Positions 10,927-22,407 of a stretch of DNA of 64,000 bases are shown one piece after another; position 1 is the stretch's first letter, and the number at the start of each line of letters is the position of its first letter. A program made the translations under genes and the position numbers. The notes beneath the pieces are model-generated. The model was not told the origin of the DNA. It saw only the letters and a program-made list of their open reading frames with translations, and made no database searches. The stretch is from Pseudozyma flocculosa PF-1 (taxonomy: Eukaryota > Basidiomycota > Ustilaginomycetes > Ustilaginales > Ustilaginaceae): the NCBI RefSeq assembly GCF_000417875.1, contig NW_006920891.1, forward strand, positions 392,308-456,307, in the 5' to 3' direction.

Positions 10927-12720
10927 TCAAGCAACGACGGCCGCCTGTGAAAAGACGGGCGCCTTTCCGCCGCTGAGGATGCCCTCCCCACCCGCCACCT
11001 GGTGCTGGTAGCGGGCGACCTCGACCTGCTTCCTCTGCGGGTCAGCCACCTCGTGGTCCATGTCCCATCCGAGAAAGTCGTTGGTCATGTTGGGCACAAA
11101 GTCGGGTCCGACGACGCCGAGGCGCTTGCAGTAGGCCGTCACCTTTGACCAGTCGCGCGGCACGTTTGCGCAGTCGCGCGACATGTAGACAAAGCTGCGC
11201 TCAAAGATGCGCGCATTGACGTCGGTGTTCATCGACTTCTTGTACAGCCGGTACTCGTCCCACGCCGCGCGCGGAGAGGCAAAGAGGAAGTCGGTGGCCC
11301 GCTTGACGGCGCGCATAAACGGGCGCACCCGGTCGTCGGCGTGGTCGCGCACAAAGGCGTCGTTGGCAATCATCAGGATGCTGCAGAAGCAGCAGCAGCC
11401 CAGCTCGGCCAGCTCGTCGATGCGCAGCATCTTGACGTCCGACGCAGGGCGGCCCTGCGTCTTGCACCACTCCTCGAGCTCCACCATCTGCACGTTCTCG
11501 AGGCTGTCGAGTGGCCGAAGTGACGCCCAAGTACAGTCGTCGTCGGAGAGATAGAGGCACTGCGTCAGCTCGGGTGACTCGGACAGGAAGCTGTCCGAGG
11601 AGGTCCGGATTGGATCCCTCTGGCGGGCCTCGAATCGAATCAAGTCGACTCGGCTCGGCTCGGCTCGGCTCGATGGGGAGGCCACTCACCCGATGCCGGC
11701 ATCGATGTCGCCACGGATGATGGCGTCGCTGACATTCATGCCGACGCGCACGGCCGTGTAGTCGTCGGGACCCATGCCAAAGTGGGTGGTGAGCTCGTCG
11801 ATCTAGGTGGCAGGACACCAGAGGCAGAGACAGAGAGGGATCGCGAGGGAGCCTTACTCGTCAGCATCGTCGATCGCACGCCGGAGGGAGGAAATACGTG
11901 CCGCGCGACGGTGAACGGGTGGACGGGGGCTCACCTGGATCTTGCCAAACTCGCCGACGTATCCGATCTTCTTGCCCTTGAGCGACCTAAAGTCGGTGAT
12001 GCCCGAGCCCTCGAGGTAGACGACGCCGGTGAAGGGCTCGTCCATGAGCGTGCCGATCGACTGGACGTCCCAGCCGCGAGCCTTGGCGGCGATGGTGTGG
12101 ATCATGGCCTTGCAGCCCATGTCGGCCTTGCCGCTGCCGATGATCTCGGTCTGCAGGGCGGTGGAGGGCGAAGAAGAGGGAGCATACGAGGAGATGGAAG
12201 GAGCATACGAGGAGATGGAAGGGTTAGGCATGTGGCTGGGGAGGCAGAGGGCGAGCTCGTATCATCGCGTGGATGGGGACCGAGCTGGGCACGGCAGACT
12301 GACCACATCCGAAGGGTCGTTGGGCTCCAGAATGGCGACCTTGATGCCCTCGTCGGCAAAGTAGCCCTGGACAGCCATGGAAGGGTGGAACGCCATCGTC
12401 ACGGATGGCGATGGAGGCGGGTCGGTGGCGTCAGCAGTCGATTCGACGACGGAGGCCCACATATGACTGCCTGCGTCGTGAACGGTGCGAAAAGGCTTCG
12501 ACGGTGACGACGATGATGCAGACGGCGGCGGCTCACCTTGCTCTGGGCGAGGAAGAGGGGAGCATGGTACGGCGTGGCGTGCCAGTTGAGGACTATCGGA
12601 ACATGGCAACCGAGTCGAGGTCGAGCGAGGTGGTCAGAAGGACAGTCGCGGGACGTTGCAATTTAGGGCTGACGACGACGAAGACGGCCACTCACGGAAG
12701 GTGATCTTGTCGGTCGACAT
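10927..12720 (-). CDS. THI5: 4-amino-5-hydroxymethyl-2-methylpyrimidine phosphate synthase (THI5/NMT1 family)
   Basis: Six exons: 12720-12696, 12592-12537, 12366-12304, 12150-11935, 11802-11690 and 11503-10927, total 1050 nt, 349 residues, about the usual family length. It makes the pyrimidine half of thiamine from pyridoxal phosphate and a histidine of the enzyme itself, so each molecule works once. The residues known from the yeast enzyme fall at the same numbers here: Lys62 (PLP-binding), His66 (sacrificed histidine) and the CCCFC iron-binding motif at 194-198. The N-terminus [20 protein letters not shown] is a near-canonical family start. The first exon is only 25 nt. I looked for a TPP riboswitch core upstream and in the introns and did not see one. 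The gene stands alone; convergent with the START-domain gene. Confidence 0.96.
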
Positions 12721-13940
12721 GATGGCGCTGCTGATGCTGTCTGGCTGTGCGGGACGGTAGAGGTGCAAAGAGAGGTTGGAGAGACGGCAGGGAAGGGTGG
12801 CCAGATGGGGGGCGAGGTTTGGCGTGCCAGATTGCCGGCTATGTATGTAGCGGGCGGCCTGGCCAGGAGCAAGCTCAGAGAGGAGGGTGAGGGAGAGGGG
12901 GACGCGGAGGCGGCTTGGTACCGACAACGGCAGGCGATGACTCGCTGCTTGCTAGCTGTTGCTGCCACGGCGGGTGCTGTCCCGGCAAACGAGCGAGGGG
13001 CAGCCAGGCTAGGATGAATTGGGACGGTCAGGCCAGCAGGCCAGGACAGCTCGTCAGGCTGGCCCGAGCGGCGGTCTCGACGGCCTGTCAGCGACGGCAT
13101 CCGAACCGGAAGGTCGAGGAGGGGGAGCAGAGCAGGCGACAAGCAGCGAGCAAGCAGCAAGCTAAGCAGCTGTGTGGCAACCAAGACGCCGTCGACGCCA
13201 GAGTGAGATGCTGGTCCGTGCAGGCGGAAGGGGCCACGTCGAGAGGTCGACGGAGGCCTCCCGCCTCGTTCGGACGCCCGCCGCTGCTCGATGCTGGCTG
13301 CTGGTCGGTCGATGGGCAAGCGCAGGCGGGCTAGGTACAGAGTAGGCTGCCGGTCAGCGCCCGGACCGACCACGGGCGGACGATGAGCCAGCGCTGCAGT
13401 CGCCATGCCAAAGGTGGCAACCAAGCAGGCAGGCAGGCCGGCCATGGCAGGGCAGGCCGGGGCTGGGAGGGACAGGAGATAGAGGCGTCGCGATGTTGGC
13501 GAGGGCCTTGGGCAGGCCACGTTCGCCCGCCGGCTGTGGGAACGCAGCGACGAGAGGGACGCACGCTAAGCAGCTTCCCGAGCCTTCCGAAGCCGAGCGG
13601 GCAGGCTAGGTCTATCGATCTAGCCGTGACGCTACGGCTGACTGGCTGGCCGGCTCAGGCCTCTCCAACCCACCGTACGTGTGCCTGCCTCGCGATCGCC
13701 TGCTTGCTTGCTCCGAGCCGTCGTCGATGTGTGCGCCAGACAGGAGACGCCGGTACGCTGGCCAGCCCCGGTCGTGCCATGCCAGAGTATCGTCGCGGCA
13801 TGCCCTACCTGCCCTTGACCCCCCCGCGTCTCGAGCGAGAGGAAGAGGATCACGCACGCTAGGTGGAAGCTGGCGGCGCAAGCACCGGAGCATCTTTCGC
13901 CGAGCCGCCCTCCGCTCCATGTCGGGGCCATCGCTCTCAT

Positions 13941-13979
13941 GGCAAGCAGGCAAGCAGGCAAGCAGGCAAGCAGGCAAGC
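13941..13979. repeat. 8-bp tandem repeat GGCAAGCA
   Basis: Nearly five perfect copies of an eight-base unit. Confidence 0.85.
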
Positions 13980-14030
13980 TTGAGCTTGCTTGTGCAAGAG
14001 TAGCCTTGCCTGGGTTTGGCCTCGAAGCGC

Positions 14031-14095
14031 AGAGCAGAGCAGAGCAGAGCAGAGCAGAGCAGAGCAGAGCAGAGCAGAGCAGAGCAGAGCAGAGC
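14031..14095. repeat. AGAGC pentanucleotide microsatellite, 13 copies
   Basis: Sixty-five bases of perfect AGAGC repeat, the longest perfect pentamer in the window. It lies in non-coding sequence. Confidence 0.9.
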
Positions 14096-14800
14096 AAGAG
14101 GGCGTCTGGGTCGCTCGCTCGTCGTGGCATTTCCGTCCGGGCTGCGCCCGTCCCGCCTTCTCTTCTTGGCCAGCGCTGCGCTGCAGTCGTAGGCTAGGGC
14201 GGGATGACTCGATGTCGCTCCGCTACGACCGCTCTGCTACCGTAAGGCGTCGCTCGTCGAGCGCGGTGCCAGCGACTCTCCGTTATCGCGCCACACCGAC
14301 CCAGGCTAGGGCGAAGGAGCAAGCGAGCGAGCGAGGTGAGAGAGAAGATGGTTTTTTTTGGAAATTTGGCATCGGCGGCTCCAGGCCTGTCTGTACCGAA
14401 GGTTGGAAGCAAGCCAACAGGCTGGCCTGCCTGGCAAGCAAGCAAGCAAGGTGGGGCGTGCGTGCGTGCGTGCTTGACAGGCCATCCGAGAGCGCGCCCA
14501 CACCGACGCCCCACCCGCGCCCGCGCCCCGCTTCGCCTCTCGGAGGGTTTTTTGGGTCGCGCGCTCCCAGCCTGCTGTTCTGCAACCGAGGTTGGCCAGG
14601 CAGGGTCTGGTAGCCTAGCGTGCGTGTCGGGAAGGCCGCGCCGCCTCGACTGGTGGTCGGCAGGCCCGGCACTGGGCCATCATGCGGCCACGGATCATTC
14701 CGCTCTCTCCGTCGCGGCTGTCCGTATCGCATCGCATCGCATCGCATCGCAATCGCAGCGCGACAGATCAGAGATCTCCTTTGGCCCACGGTCAGCCACG

Positions 14801-14820
14801 GCCAGGCCAGGCCAGGCCAG
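14801..14820. repeat. GGCCA pentanucleotide tandem repeat
   Basis: Four perfect copies of the same unit found at 4841-4864. Confidence 0.75.
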
Positions 14821-15231
14821 GAAGGAGCAGGGCAGGATGGTACCGACCATCATCGTCCCGACCGCCTGCTCGCCCGCCATCGGAAGACTGCCGCAGCCAA
14901 AGCACCGAGCGTCGTCCGAGCAAGCGCGACGACGCCGGTGGACTTCGACTTCACCGACGTCACCCATGTCCAAGCCGGTCAAGGGTCCAGCACGTAGGTC
15001 TGCAGCTCTTGCACGCAGTAGTGCATCGTCGTCGGACATCTTCACATCGATTGCGTCGTCTATGGGCGGAAGCTTGTGGGTGCGGGTGCGGGCGTAGTAC
15101 GGTGAGGATGATGGGCGGCGTCAAAGGCGGACGGTAACGGTAACGCTTGCGGGATCAGGGTACGAGACACGGCGGCGGGGTCGACTGCCTTGAGCAGCCA
15201 GGGAGAGGCGTGAGTGGGGGAAGGCGCGGTG

Positions 15232-15233
<2 letters not shown>

Positions 15234-15266
<33 letters not shown>
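15234..15266. repeat. GA dinucleotide repeat
   Basis: About 16 GA units downstream of the Pumilio gene, followed by a looser GA-rich stretch to about 15300. Confidence 0.85.
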
Positions 15267-15270
<4 letters not shown>

Positions 15271-15691
15271 AGAGAGCGAGGGGGAGAGAGAGAAAGGACG
15301 AGGACGAGCGAGAGTCCTGCGGAGAGGCCGGCGGCGCAACAGCGACCGTCATGACCCGATTCCATCAGGACAGTCAGTCACCCGTGTCGCTGCTATTTTG
15401 GGCACTCTGGCCGGTCCTGGCATGGCCGAAAAGCTTGACGCTGGCCTGCCTGCTGCCTGCTGCCGCTCTCGGAGGTGCGAGCGCCGAAGAGGATCCTCGA
15501 CCTCACTTTGCAGCCATGCGGCGGCAGGAGGAGGGGTGCACGGGGGGGGGGATGCAGTTTTGAAGGGAGGCAAATTAATGTCCGGGTGTCGTGCCGGCGA
15601 GCCGTCGAGGAGAAAGGTCGAATTGGCGGGCGGACGTGCGATGGCAGCAGAGCAGGAGTGCGGTTTGGCGCGGTGACTGATCTGCAGCGGC

Positions 15692-18600
15692 TCAGGCGGC
15701 GACGGGAGCGTCGGCAACGCTGCTGCTCGTCTTCGGTGCCGGTGTCGGGCCAGGGGAAGCGCCGTCGCCTGCTGCAGAGGCGGCTTCGGCCTCGTCGAGC
15801 AGCCGCTCAATGGCGGCGAGGTGCTTGGCGTACCCGTTCGAGAACCGCTTGATGTTGAGCAGCTGCGGCCGGATCGCCGCCACCAGCCGCGCCTTTTGCT
15901 CGCCCTTGGCGTTCTCGAGGAAGCGCTGCAAGACGTAGTTGGCAAACTGGTCCTTCATCATGATGACGGCCGGCGCGATCCTCTGCGGACCGGCGGCGGC
16001 GGCAGCAGCAGCAGCAGAGCCAGGCGAGGCGTTGTTGCTGGCGGCATCGACGGTAGGCAAAGGGACAGGGGTCGGGCCCGCTCCTTCCGAGACCGGGCGC
16101 GGCGTGAGGATCTCTTCGATCAGCTCGGCCTTGTCGTCGGCCGATGCCGAGCGGATCACCTCCTCGATGACGTTGCTTGCAAACTTGTGCCTCGACAGCG
16201 GCAAGACCTGGCCCTTGATCTTGGCAATCATCTGGGCCTGGTCGGCCGGGCGGCCCTTTTGCAGGACCCACTGGATCACGTAGTTGCCGTACTGGTCCTG
16301 CATCAGCCGGAACGCCTCGGCGTGCAGCTCGTCGAGCAGCGGCCGGCTCTGCTCCTCGCGGCAGTGCTCAAAGATGCGCTGCAGCACGCGGCACGAGTAC
16401 GAGTGGGCGGCCAGCACCAGCACCTGGCCGCGGAATGCCTGCGGCACAAAGTCAATCTTGAGCGGGTCGACGCGCTCAATGACCTTCTGCACCACGTGGT
16501 TGGCGTTCTGGTCCTTGACGCACTGCAAGACGTGGCCGTCGAGCTCGCAGGCGAGCCGGATCCGCTGCTCCTCGTCGGCGTGGTCAAAGGCCTTCTGGAC
16601 GACACGGCAGCCGTACGTGCCGAGCGAGAGGGCCAGGACGTGGCCCTCCATCTCCTTGGCCAGCGCGGTCCGCTGCGCCTCGGTGCCGTGCTCGATCATC
16701 TTTTGAATCACCTGCGCGACGAGGCGAGGGAGGAGGAGGGGTAAAGAGGGTGGGGGGCGGAAACAGGGGTCAGCGGATCGACTCCGAGGCACGGCGGACC
16801 CCATCGCCGTAGGCCCGAGGTGCCTGCTCTAAAAACACTCACATAGTTGCCGAACACGTCCGTCATCAGCTGGCGAGCGCTGAGGATCAGCTCGTCAAAC
16901 ACCTTGGTCCGCTCCTCGTCCGATGCCGAGTCGAGCTTCTCCTGGATGAAGCGGCTGCCGTGCTGGTCGCCGCTAAACTCGACCACGCTGCCAAAGATGT
17001 CGCGCAGCTCAAACTTGCGGTTCTTGGAGTGCCTGCTGCGGAACTCCTCCAGCAGCGGGCTCCGGTTGCTGCTGCCCTGCGAACCGGGCCCGTGCGGGCC
17101 GCCGCGGCCGTGGTGAGGGAACACACCCGGGGGCCGCACGAAGCCTCCGACGCCCACACCCATACCAGCAGCGCCACCCAGCCCGTGCTGCGGATGCATC
17201 GGACCGCCGCCGAATCCCATCGGAGGGGCCATGACGCCGCCAGGCCCGGTCGGGATCCTTCGGTGGTCCGGGAAGCGGCCGTTCCAGCCCATCGCGGGTC
17301 CAGCTTGCATGGCGGCGCCCGGAGGGCCATTGATCGGTCCCGGATATGGCTGACCCTGGTGTTGGTGAAGTTGCTGCTGCTGAGCGCCGGGCATGGCGTA
17401 GGGCGGCGGCGGATGGGCCGGCATCATCTGCGGGCCTCCGTAGCCGTCGGCACTTGAGATCGACCTGCGGAAAGGGCCAGGACCGAAATGCTGCGCAGGC
17501 TGGGCCTGTGGCGGCGTCCGCTTGTCCATCCCGGCGGGCCCGCCCAGCTGGCTGGGCAAGAGCGGGCTCTGCGGTGGGAAGACTGGGGTGCCGGGATGAG
17601 GGATGGGCATCGACGACAGGCCGATCCCCACGGATCCCCCAAGCGAAGGGCTCTGAGGAATGTTGCGCGGGCCGGTAGGGCTGGCGTAGCCAAACTGCGG
17701 CGTACCCGGCATTTGCATGCCGTTCCGAGACACGGGCGACATCGAGCCCGAAGCCATGCCGGGCACGCCATAGGGACCTGCAGGGCCAGGGTAGAAGACG
17801 GCGTCGCTGGGTCGCATTGGCCCAGGTCCCATGGGCGGCATCGGCGAGGGTCCGAACGACGGGCTCTGCGGCGTCGACCCCTGCGAGGGTGGCCCGCTCG
17901 GCGACATGAAGATCTGGCGGCCAGGGACGGGCGGGGCGTAGGGATCCGGCGTCGTCCGGTACGACTCGTAGCCCGACATGTCAATGACGGGTCCGCCGTT
18001 GCCTGCGCCCATGCCGGGCATGGCAGGCATGAGCTGGCCGAGGCCCGCGAAGCCGCCGTAGGCGTCGGGGCTACGGTTGGCGTTGTTGGCATAGTACGGC
18101 ATCGACGGCGAGAAGCCCTCGACGTGCGCAGGCACGGGCGAAAGGGAGCCGTACGACGCCGACGACAAGCGCGCGGCGTGACCAAACTGCGGTGTCGGCT
18201 GATACGGCCCATGCGGCTGCTGCGGCATCATCAAGGGCTGGTTGGGCATCGTGGGCTGGAGCGGAACATCGGTACTGGCGGGGCTAAGCACTGCCTGGCC
18301 TAGGTGGGAGGGCAGGTCGGTGGCGGGCGCTGTGTCGTTCCTGGAGATAGACATGTTGCGGAGCTCGTCGCTCAGCTCAGCATCGCCACTACGGGGGTCG
18401 TCCTGGCTAGCGTCATCGATGCCGCTTTGCCTCCGTTGGCCCGGCAGGTGGTGGCTCGGATCGAGCGTCGTCGAGCGGATAGGAGGGTTCTTGGGTACGG
18501 CACGTCCTCCGCCCGGCCCGCCCGGTCGCACCGTCCTGGCGTTGCCCTGAGCGGCGATCGCTCCAGAGGGACCGGAGCCACGGTCGTGACTGGTGGTCGT

Positions 18601-19380
18601 CGCCGTGCTCTGGGCGTTGCCGGGATCGGGCAGGACGTTGCCGGATGCGCGCGGCGATACCGTGCGTACCACTGTCTGCTGGCGGCGCCTATCTTCTGAC
18701 GGAGACAAGCGCTGTTTGGCGGCCGTCGGACTGGTGTGGAAGTCGGCCGTGCTGGCCGTGGGGACGTCCTTCGGCCAGCCATGATTGGAGGGTCCGCTCC
18801 CCGCCACCGAGGACCAGGTGCCCCCAGTCCCGTCTCCGGCGGCGAGCGGCGATCTGGAGAAGGAGCTCGAGGGCAGGTCGCCAGGGCCCATTGTGGTCGC
18901 GCGGCCCGGCGTCGTAACCTCCGAGGTGTTTGCGGTAGCGAGCGCATCGCCGTCGAGGGATCCCGACGCCAGGCCCGAACGGCCGTTCCAGACGCTGGAG
19001 GCGCCCGACGCCGTCTGGTAAGTCGACGAGTCGGACCATCCGCCGGTGTTGTGTGGGAGCGAGCCCGCGCCGAATACCGTGGGGCTTCCGGTCATGGCGA
19101 GCTTGCTGTTGCCGCTGTTGCTGCTCGGATGCAGCGCCGCGACAGGGTCCTCCTGGACGAGCTCGCTCGGCGTCGCTAGCGGGCTGGCGATGGCGGTGAA
19201 GCCGTTGAGATGCTGCTGGCTAGGCTCGACGCTGCCGCTGACGCTCCTCTGCGGGACGGGCCGGGCCGACGGCACAGAATTCGAGGACGTGGAGCGGGAG
19301 AGCTGGGCTAGCCCATTGAGGTTGGCCACGGAAGCATGCTTGCCGAACGGGCCCGCCTTTGAGGCTTCGTGGGGTGCCAT
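15692..19380 (-). CDS. Pumilio (PUF) family RNA-binding protein
   Basis: Two exons, 19380-16843 and 16711-15692, total 3558 nt, 1185 residues; the intron splits the second PUF repeat in phase 0 ([13 protein letters not shown]). Residues 1 to about 770 are disordered, rich in Ser/Pro/Gly with a Gln/His patch. The C-terminus is a complete Pumilio homology domain with eight repeats. The base-contact residues read, repeat 1 to 8: SRxxQ, NYxxQ, CRxxQ, NHxxQ, CRxxQ, NYxxQ, SNxxE, NYxxQ. By the known PUF code this predicts 3'-UTR targets of the UGUANAUA type, as for human PUM1 and yeast Puf3. Between repeats 7 and 8 there is a long Ala/Pro insertion (near 15990-16110). PUF proteins of this type repress or destabilise mRNAs in the cytoplasm. 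The start is the first ATG of the open frame. Confidence 0.95.
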
Positions 19381-22300
19381 TGTTCCGCGCTGTCCGGTGG
19401 GGAGAGCCGGTTGGTGCCTCAGATGGGGGTCCGGGTCCGCACGTCAAGGTCCTCGACCGGGACGACAGGGGTACGGTGTGCTGCGGATGTGGAGGGCGCC
19501 AAGGGGGTCGGTGCGCACAGATGCGGTCGGTGATGCCAACTCTTCGGTCAATACGACGGATTCAGGCGAGAGCGTCTCTGGCCGAGCATAGACTCGAGGC
19601 AAGTTCGGCGGCGGTGGTCGTCAGCAGTCCAACGGAAGCAGTTGCTGCGGCGAAGGCGACGGAGAGCGCGAGGGAGGCCTTGGAGGTCAAGCTGGGCGGG
19701 TCGAAGCAAGAGGTAGAGGGATATGAATCGAGCGTCCGGGCCCGACTATCGGAGATCGGGTGGCGAGGCGACGGCTATGTACAGGTGCGGTGCTGAGCTG
19801 CCTGGCGCGGCACCGCAGGCGTGACGAGGCTGACCAGCCGCTCACGAGGCGTCAGGAAATGTCGGCGTAGGGCGTCGCCGTCGTGGTGGCGAGCGTGCGA
19901 GTGTCGTTGCACGAGGCTGACGCCGAGGTCTATGGCTCGAGACGCTTCCGGCTGGCGACGTCGCTCTAACGTCGACCCAGAGGTTGAGTCCGGTCCGCGC
20001 TGGAGGAAGTGAGAACAAACCGGCAGATGGCGGCTGGGCAGACGGTCGTCGAAGCGAAGGCGCTTGTCTGTCGAGCGAGAGCGATCGGGCGTCGATGCAG
20101 CTGCGGCTCGAGTAGGAGTTGCTGGTGACGGTTGTCGGCGCCGTCGAAACCAGCGACCTCGGGGGGCGAAGAAGGATGATGAAGGAGGGGGTTAGCGACG
20201 ACGACGCGGGCGGCCAAGGTGATGAGGCGGGGCCAGAGGAGAGCGGTGAATGAGAGGCGCCCAAGAGAAGGTGACCGGGGGGAACGACGCGAGGAGGAGG
20301 AGGAGGAGGAGGAGGAGGAGGAGGAGGAGGAGAGTGGTGAGGTGAGGAAACGGCGACAAAGAGGGGCGGACGGTGCGGTGGGAAGGAAGCGGTCGAGGAG
20401 GCAGCGGAAGATCCGGCCAGGCAGGCCAGCCAGCAGGCCAGCAGGCCAGGGTGGGTGGGGCGAGTGTGAGAGCGAGCGAGCGAGGCAGGCTAGGAGCAAC
20501 GGTCAAGCCAGGGCCAGCTGCATGCTTGCGCGAACGAGCCTCCAGCCTGCCTGGCCTCGCCCATCGGCTGCCAGGTGCCAGCCAGGCCAGCGTCAGCCCA
20601 GCCCTGCCTGGCCCAAGCAAAGCTAGGGCTGAGTCGACATTTTGGGGGCCGGCCGGGTCCAAGCAGCCAAGCCCTGCCCGGTGGAAACCCTGGCCTGGCC
20701 TGGCTTGCCTTCAGGCTAGGTTGGCTCACTCGCCTGCCCGCCCCCCGCTCGCCCGCCCGTTGGCTCCGGCCAGCCGGGCCTCCGCCTCCGCCGCGAAATT
20801 TCGCAGAGGCAGGCCTGCCAGGCCGCGTGGGACGGGGCAGCATCAAAGGGGCGACGGCCGCCTCCGCCACCGGTTGCACCAGCGCACCGTTCAGGCAAGA
20901 TGGCAAGGGATAGGGGCAAGCAAGGCGAGGCAGGATCGAGAGGTCAAGAGCGAGCGAGGGGGCGGGCGAGCGGCATTATCGAAGTTGGGCAATCGAAGGC
21001 TGGCAGCGCCCGCCTGCGTCGTCGTCGTCGTCGCCCTGGTCCTTGTCGTCGTCGTCTGCGTGAAAATCGGTCGGCAACAGGTCGATGTCCAGGGCGGGCA
21101 GGCGGGCAGGCTAGCCTGGGCGGTTGGCATGTTGGCTCTCGTCGACAACGCCCCGTCCACGTCCCTCTCACGTACGTCGCCCCGTCGCCCCGCCTACCTC
21201 AGCCCACGGTAGCTGCAGAGCCTGTTTGCCTTGACCGGCCTCGGAAGCCCATCCGTCTTCTGCGCGGACGGCGGCGGCCAGCGGTCAAGAGGTAGGAAGC
21301 TCGGGACAGCGGTGGCGGGCGAGCGCAGCGTACGCTCGGATGCCGGCCGACGACATCTCCAGGATCCAAGCAAGGCACGAGAAGCAAGCCATCGGCCCAT
21401 CCGTGAATCGAAGAACGCAGCGCCTCGGCCTGGTTCGATGGCCAGGCCAGGGCCACGGCGGGCAGCCGGGCGGGGCGCGGGCGGCAGACAACGAAACACC
21501 GGCCCGACACGCGGCAGGCCGGCCAGGTCCGCCAGAGCCACGGCAGCACAGCCTGGCCAGGCAGCACAGCACAGGCCACGCAGACTACAGAGTAGGCGGC
21601 ACAAGGATGCCGGTCAAGACGGCGCAGCCCAAAGTGGAGGCCAAGGCGCAAGCCTCTTGCCTGGCCAGGCAGGCCTGCCATCTGCATCTCACCGGTATCG
21701 GCCGGCCGCCCATCGGGCCGGGCCTATCGCAAGCCCTCCGATCTCGAGCTCAGTCAAGCCGTCGGCGGACGACCGATCGACCCTTCATCTTCATCCGTCG
21801 TACACCGCAGCTTGCTCCCGGCCGTCGAGCGAGGTGGCGTACACGCTCGCACATCACTCTGAGCAACAGGCGGCGAGGACACTGGCTCAATTCGAGGGGC
21901 GGAGGACGGCACATCGAAGAGCGTAACGGCGCAGTAGAGATCGAGACGTGGGAGGAAGACGGCGTGCCGCTGTTCTTGCTGTCGCTCTGGTGTCCCCGCC
22001 AGTGTCAAACAGGTGACGCGAAGCGGCCAAGTGGAGCGGGTCACCGGAAGGAGGACAGCAAAAAGCGATCGCAAGTCGAATGCGATGGTACAGGACTCGG
22101 TTCAAGCGGCGACAGGGCTTGCCGTCGTCGAGGACTCGACCATGCGAGAGCGAGAGGACAGACAGAGAGCTTCCTGGAGCGAGTACGCAGGCGCAGGATC
22201 AAGATGGACTGGCTTGGTGGCCGGCGGCCCTTGCATCTTGAGCGGGTGGGATTCCTTCGTCGTCAGAATTGCAGCAGAAACGGTTTCGACCGTAGCTTCG

Positions 22301-22407
22301 CCGGCCTGGCCTGGCCGAGGTCGAGATCAGGGAGTCGAGTGGCAGACACGTCGCGCCGTGTCGCAGAGGCAGGGCACCCAGGAATCCTGCTTGACGTCGC
22401 AGCATAG
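19381..22407. other. Long intergenic region upstream of the Pumilio gene
   Basis: About 3 kb. The part next to 19381 should be the promoter and 5' UTR of the Pumilio gene. Further out there is a GGA repeat, CCAGG-rich blocks (20400-20720, 21430-21560) and a CGTCGT run (about 21017-21057). Open frames on both strands are low-complexity, and I could not support a gene. Confidence 0.45.
20291..20332. repeat. GGA trinucleotide repeat
   Basis: About 14 GGA units in non-coding sequence upstream of the Pumilio gene. Confidence 0.85.

Larger units (their letters stand above)
12721..15691. other. Long intergenic region rich in short tandem repeats
   Basis: About 3 kb between the THI5 start and the 3' end of the Pumilio gene. 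It contains CAGGCAAG, AGAGC, GCATC, GGCCA and GA tandem runs, listed separately. Several open frames exist but all are repeat-driven, with no signal of a real protein. The stretch next to 12720 should include the THI5 promoter. Confidence 0.5.

Noticed and set aside
12720..13520. TPP riboswitch upstream of THI5
   Set aside because: No CTGAGA core or matching second loop was seen on the minus strand; only a model search could exclude it fully.
20373..21212. 279-codon plus-strand frame
   Set aside because: Composed of repeat-derived Gly/Arg/Ala/Gln sequence; no splice or protein-like features.
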